Assembly (NCBI GenBank): GCA_023249225.1
Contig: JAHFDA010000026.1
Span: 1,057-37,905 of the forward strand
Source of the DNA: a bacterium
GTDB taxonomy: Bacteria > Margulisbacteria > Marinamargulisbacteria > JAHFDA01
Direction: 5' to 3'
DNA: 36,849 nt
Below the pieces are notes generated by a model that worked only from the letters and a program-made list of their open reading frames with translations, was not told where the DNA came from and made no database searches. The position numbers and the translations under genes were made by a program. Below, in pieces: positions 33,891 to 36,849 of this stretch (within the stretch, counting starts at the first letter, position 1; each line of letters begins with the position of its first letter).

Positions 33891-33925
33891 AACCCGCACT
33901 ATTCATACTTTACTCGTAGCGGGTT
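33891..33925. terminator. Weak inverted repeat between convergent genes
   Basis: AACCCGC (33891-33897) and GCGGGTT (33919-33925) form a 7-bp stem with a 21-nt loop, in the 103-nt gap between the small secreted gene and the WYL regulator. On the minus strand it is followed by a moderately T-rich stretch, so it could end transcription from the WYL operon. The long loop and broken T-run make this uncertain. Confidence 0.25.
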
Positions 33926-33967
33926 CCCGTGTGTAATAGTCCGCTTCATATGCGTGAATAATCCGGG

Positions 33968-34945
33968 TTAAAGCTTGCGTGCCATTAGCTTCAGTAGATT
34001 TTTTAAGTCCTGCCGCAATTTTTCGGGATGCAGTACCCTGACGCCGGGCCCAAAACCCAGAATCCAGCGCGTGATTTCCTCGAGACTGGAAACCGTGAGT
34101 GTCATTTCGAGGGCACCGTCCTGACGCGGGATCAATTTTTGGCTGGGATGCCAGGTGCGGTCGCCAACGTAGTATGCAGCAGCGGAATCGAAAAGCAAAC
34201 GAAGCTCCTGCGGCGCACCCACAAAGACACCCCAACTGTGCTTGAAATATTCGGCGGGATTGAAGGGCTGCTTATGGATCGCAGGCTTTTTAAGAATGCC
34301 AGCCCTGGAAATATTTTTGACAAAGAACAGCCGCAATTCCTTATGCCGATGGCAGTAGGCTACCAGATACCAGCCGCCAAAGGCATAACGCAGATGCACC
34401 GGTTCCACCGTACGCACCGTGCTGCGCCGATCATGCAGGCGCTGATAAACCAGCTCGACCTGCCTGGGCCTGGTAATGGCTTCGGCCAGTTTTCCAAAAA
34501 TCGAGGCCTGCGCCTTGCTTAAATGGTTCACGGGCATGGATCCAAAAGAAACCGTATGGCGCTGCAGGCGCGCATCCACGCTGATTTGCGAGGGCGTTAA
34601 GAGTTTGATCTTGTCAATGGCCGCCGTTAAATACTGTTTAAGGCTGCCTGCAACCACATCTTTAATGTGGTCGTAACCCAGCAGCAATGCGGCCAGCTCA
34701 TCCGAGGTCAGGTTGGCCTGCGCCTGGGTCAAATGAAAATTTTTGTCGGCATAGTAATAACCGCCGTACTTGCGGCTGTACTTAAGCGGGGCATTGAGCG
34801 AATCTTTAAGTGCCTCAATGTCACGGGCAAGCGTGCGTACGCTATAGGCTCCCAGTTCCCGGCGTAGCCGGTCAAGGTTGGGATACCGCAACTCGCGGAT
34901 GAGCTTGTCGATCTTAACAATGCGCAGATAAGTATGCCGATCCAT
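33968..34945 (-). CDS. WYL-domain transcriptional regulator (HTH-WYL-WCX)
   Basis: 325 residues. An N-terminal winged helix covers ~1-70 (LDRLRRELGAYSVRTLARDIEALKD). The WYL domain is at ~160-240, with VELVYQRLHDRRSTVRTVEPVHLRYAFGGWYLVAY carrying the W-Y-L core, and a C-terminal WCX-type extension ends near residue 320. WYL proteins sense ligands such as nucleic acid fragments and regulate many phage-defence and DNA-repair loci. The start overlaps the stop of the DUF2779 gene by one base (TGATG), so the two are translationally coupled. Repression of this operon by its own product is a reasonable guess, not shown here. Confidence 0.92.
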   Translation of the reverse strand: MDRHTYLRIVKIDKLIRELRYPNLDRLRRELGAYSVRTLARDIEALKDSLNAPLKYSRKYGGYYYADKNFHLTQAQANLTSDELAALLLGYDHIKDVVAGSLKQYLTAAIDKIKLLTPSQISVDARLQRHTVSFGSMPVNHLSKAQASIFGKLAEAITRPRQVELVYQRLHDRRSTVRTVEPVHLRYAFGGWYLVAYCHRHKELRLFFVKNISRAGILKKPAIHKQPFNPAEYFKHSWGVFVGAPQELRLLFDSAAAYYVGDRTWHPSQKLIPRQDGALEMTLTVSSLEEITRWILGFGPGVRVLHPEKLRQDLKNLLKLMARKL

Positions 34946-36426
34946 CAGACTGCCAGTTTTTCCAGCGCTTTTAAGAGCGCCACCATGGCCTCGGTATCTT
35001 GCTTGCAGTAGGCCAGCAAATTTTTACGGACGGCTTTTTTGTCGGATGCCTCGCCCAGGTAATGCGTGCGTAGATATTCGCGGCTGGCAGCGCCGCCTTC
35101 GGCGATTTCCAGATTGTCGTAACGCATAGGGGTCAGCGCCGGAAGCACATTTTTAATTGAACACGATCCGCCCTGATCCGGGTGGTAGTAATCAAAATTT
35201 CGAAAGGGCACGATCAGATCCAGCATGCGTTTTAGAACGTCCTCCACCCATTTTGCATATTGCGGCAAAAGTTCCGCAGCTTCTTTGAGGCGTGCGGACT
35301 CAAAGGGTTTGTTGAACGCCAGCACAGAACCGCGACCATCGAGGCATTCGAAAAGTTTTTTCATCAGTTCCGGCCGCGGGTCGTCTGATCCATCGTAAAG
35401 AAACTCATGGTGCTCCGGCTTTGCGCCCGCTTTAGCCAATACATGCAACGAGTACTGAAAGGGAATTTGCTGAAAGGGCCGGGTACCGTCGATGACCGGG
35501 ATGGCCGGAAAGATGGTTTCGAAGTCTAAAAAACAGGCCGGGTAACGGATGCTTTTTAAAAATTCACGAATGCCGGTTTTGTTGACCTGGGGTCTGCCCT
35601 GGGTGGCGGCGCGGAACTGCACCTTTTGGTTGTCGGTCAGCTTAAAGTCTGTCGGGATGTCCGCCAAACTCGTAATGCCAGCATCCATCAGCATGGATGC
35701 CTTTTTTCCACCACGATCGCAATAAAGATCAAATACGTTATGCTCGGGCAAAAAGGCCCAGCAGGTTGTAGTCATGGGGCAGGCGTAGGGGTGGGAACAG
35801 TGCGGGCCGATCTTGATTTTGGGCGCGCTTTTTAGCTTGAGCGTGGCGTGCATTTCTTTGAGTTTTTGGGGAACGTGTTTGATGGCCTCGGCCACCTCGG
35901 CATTGATGTTGACTTTGGTGAAAAACTTTTTCGGATCAATTTCTCCGTGTTTAATGTACTGGTTATTGACGTGCATCAAATACACGTCGCGGATTTTTAG
36001 CCCGGCGTTGCGGTACACGTAAAGTTGCAAGGCAGCGTCGTCATAGTTGTGTTCTTTTACCTCGGCGCTGCTTTTAACCTCAATGACATCCCACTGGTCT
36101 TTGAGTACCGGCAGCAGCAAATCCGCAATCGCCAGTGCCCCGCCATAAGCGAAGCCCGCCTCGAAAAGCGGAACCCGTTTTTTAATCAGCTCCTGGCTTT
36201 GCTTTAACCCAAGGGCGAGATTGCGGTTTTTGCCTTCAACCCATTCGATTTCAATTCCCCCCGGATAAAGCTTTTTCGCCAACGCGCCCACCGCATCCCC
36301 GGCGTCAAAAATGGCCTGGGTTTGCGCATCCGGCGGGGGTACCTCGGCTTTGGCGTTGACCTCGTACCACAAACGCTTGTGGCATTGCAGGCCGGAAAGG
36401 TATTTGGATTTGGAGATGCTGGTCAT
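34945..36426 (-). CDS. DUF2779 protein: Cas4-like PD-(D/E)XK nuclease plus DEDD exonuclease-like domain
   Basis: 493 residues from the ATG at 36426, chosen over 36441 because GGGAAG lies 7 nt upstream and the start overlaps the preceding stop as ATGA. The N-terminal half resembles Cas4/RecB nucleases: C15 in LQCHKRLW, D102, the core D113-x2-E116-x-K118 in DVIEVKSS, and QLYVY at 134-138. A cysteine trio C210/C216/C222 with C15 could hold a 4Fe-4S cluster. The C-terminal half is RNase-H-like: D301 and E303 in FLDFET, N372 in AFNKPFE, and Y473-x3-D477 in YCKQD. This fits DEDDy exonucleases, with the second acidic site uncertain. The YYHPDQGGSCSIKNVLPAL stretch is diagnostic of DUF2779. Biochemical function of the family is not established to my knowledge. 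Confidence 0.87.
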   Translation of the reverse strand: MTSISKSKYLSGLQCHKRLWYEVNAKAEVPPPDAQTQAIFDAGDAVGALAKKLYPGGIEIEWVEGKNRNLALGLKQSQELIKKRVPLFEAGFAYGGALAIADLLLPVLKDQWDVIEVKSSAEVKEHNYDDAALQLYVYRNAGLKIRDVYLMHVNNQYIKHGEIDPKKFFTKVNINAEVAEAIKHVPQKLKEMHATLKLKSAPKIKIGPHCSHPYACPMTTTCWAFLPEHNVFDLYCDRGGKKASMLMDAGITSLADIPTDFKLTDNQKVQFRAATQGRPQVNKTGIREFLKSIRYPACFLDFETIFPAIPVIDGTRPFQQIPFQYSLHVLAKAGAKPEHHEFLYDGSDDPRPELMKKLFECLDGRGSVLAFNKPFESARLKEAAELLPQYAKWVEDVLKRMLDLIVPFRNFDYYHPDQGGSCSIKNVLPALTPMRYDNLEIAEGGAASREYLRTHYLGEASDKKAVRKNLLAYCKQDTEAMVALLKALEKLAV

Positions 36427-36737
36427 TTTATTACTTCCCAATGGCCGCCCTTGGCCGGGCCGATGCGCTTGATACAGCCTTGCGATTGCATGGCTTTAAG
36501 GTGATTTTCAATAGCGCTGGTTCCCAAGCCGAGTTGCGCAGCCAGTTGAGTAATCGTGACCCGGGAGTTGATCATCATGGCTTCGATCATTTTTTGTCGC
36601 TTGGCCAGGAGGGAGGAGCCCCACTTTTCACCCCACTTTTCACCCCACTTTTTCTCCGCAGCCACAGCCGGCAAATGGGCGGGGTTGGCTTGGAACGTCA
36701 ACATGAGGCCCGACATTTCGAAATCGTAAAGAGGCAT
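36423..36737 (-). CDS. Winged-helix protein, probable C-terminal piece of an AlbA_2/RecG-like regulator
   Basis: 104 residues. The last ~65 form a winged helix (TITQLAAQLGLGTSAIENHLKAMQSQG) ending in RIGPAKGGHWEVIK, typical of the C-terminus of ATP-binding Schlafen/AlbA_2-type regulators, often labelled RecG-like. The first ~20 residues (LYDFEMSGLMLTFQ) also resemble the strand preceding that linker in the same family. The ~400-residue N-terminal AlbA_2/ATPase part is missing. So this is either a free-standing truncated gene or a remnant. A GGAG lies 10 nt upstream of the ATG. The stop overlaps the DUF2779 start (ATGA). Residues ~29-38 are a W-G-E-K tandem repeat. Confidence 0.6.
   Translation of the reverse strand: MPLYDFEMSGLMLTFQANPAHLPAVAAEKKWGEKWGEKWGSSLLAKRQKMIEAMMINSRVTITQLAAQLGLGTSAIENHLKAMQSQGCIKRIGPAKGGHWEVIK
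36619..36654. repeat. 12-bp tandem repeat, about three copies, coding for W-G-E-K
   Basis: The unit CCCCACTTTTCA occurs twice exactly (36619-36630, 36631-36642) and a third time with altered end (36643-36654). On the coding (minus) strand it gives the repeated tetrapeptide E-K-W-G in the linker before the winged helix. Such short in-frame repeats can change copy number by slippage without breaking the frame. Confidence 0.85.
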
Positions 36738-36776
36738 CTCACAGAATCTCCAGGGTTTTCTCAGCCTGCTCGATTA

Positions 36777-36848
36777 CTACTTGTACAAAAATCTGACCAG
36801 CCCTCTTTTCGGATCATTTACCTCTTTGTACTTCCATTGAAAGCTCAT
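36777..36848 (-). CDS. Possible 3' end of a gene running off the right edge
   Basis: A minus-strand frame is open from the window edge to a TAG at 36777-36779. It encodes 23 residues ending WKYKEVNDPKRGLVRFLYK. The composition is protein-like and it lies ~40 nt upstream of the winged-helix gene on the same strand. It could be the tail of the preceding gene in the same operon. It is too short to identify, and another minus frame in the same stretch also reads plausibly, so this is tentative. Confidence 0.3.
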   Translation of the reverse strand: MSFQWKYKEVNDPKRGLVRFLYK

Positions 36849-36849
36849 A

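Noticed and set aside
33903-34235. 110-codon minus-strand frame overlapping the end of the WYL gene
   Set aside because: It is out of frame with a clear WYL protein, has Cys/Arg-rich shadow composition, and has no ribosome binding site.

Overview
The window comes from the replication-origin region of a Gram-negative (diderm) bacterium. Leading-strand genes diverge from a dnaA locus near 14.3 kb. To the left, on the minus strand, is the conserved block rpmH-rnpA-yidD-yidC-khpB(jag)-mnmE. To the right, on the plus strand, is dnaA-dnaN-recF-dciA-gyrB-gyrA. A beta-barrel outer-membrane protein, a LolA-like periplasmic protein, a tetraheme cytochrome c and a split glycine decarboxylase (GcvPA) all fit one of the lineages formerly grouped as Deltaproteobacteria, or a related candidate phylum. 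I cannot fix the lineage from sequence alone. YidC is the short form without the large periplasmic domain usual in proteobacteria, which argues against a gamma- or betaproteobacterium.

Layout. 1-7.3 kb: a 5'-truncated coiled-coil protein of unknown function, then on the minus strand gcvPA, a phosphoglucomutase, a secreted HExxH peptidase with a C-terminal Ig-like domain, and a membrane-anchored trypsin-like protease. 7.4-10.2 kb: ileS, carrying an in-frame palindromic repeat. 10.2-14.0 kb: a small tetraheme cytochrome and the mnmE-to-rpmH block, read leftward and tightly packed. 14.0-16.0 kb: dnaA flanked by two non-coding stretches with DnaA-box-like sites, the best oriC candidates. 16.0-23.6 kb: replication and topology genes (sliding clamp, RecF, a zinc-ribbon DciA-type helicase loader, gyrase).

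23.6-33.9 kb is accessory: an SGNH-hydrolase-like membrane protein; a 32-bp perfect palindrome holding the stop codons of two convergent genes; a fusion of a histidine phosphatase with a SpoT-like HD hydrolase; then, leftward, a six-gene cluster (lytic transglycosylase, ABC ATPase, two FtsX-type permeases, LolA-like protein, outer-membrane barrel) that looks like a trans-envelope export machine; and a small secreted protein of unknown function.

33.9-36.8 kb: a translationally coupled minus-strand trio made of a winged-helix protein with a W-G-E-K tandem repeat, a DUF2779 protein (Cas4-like nuclease plus DEDD exonuclease motifs), and a WYL-domain regulator. This is the most defence-like part of the window. 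The most unusual observations are the phosphatase-HD fusion, the DUF2779/WYL trio, the palindrome translated inside ileS, and the unavoidable out-of-frame rpmH/rnpA overlap. No tRNA, rRNA, CRISPR array or intact insertion sequence was seen.
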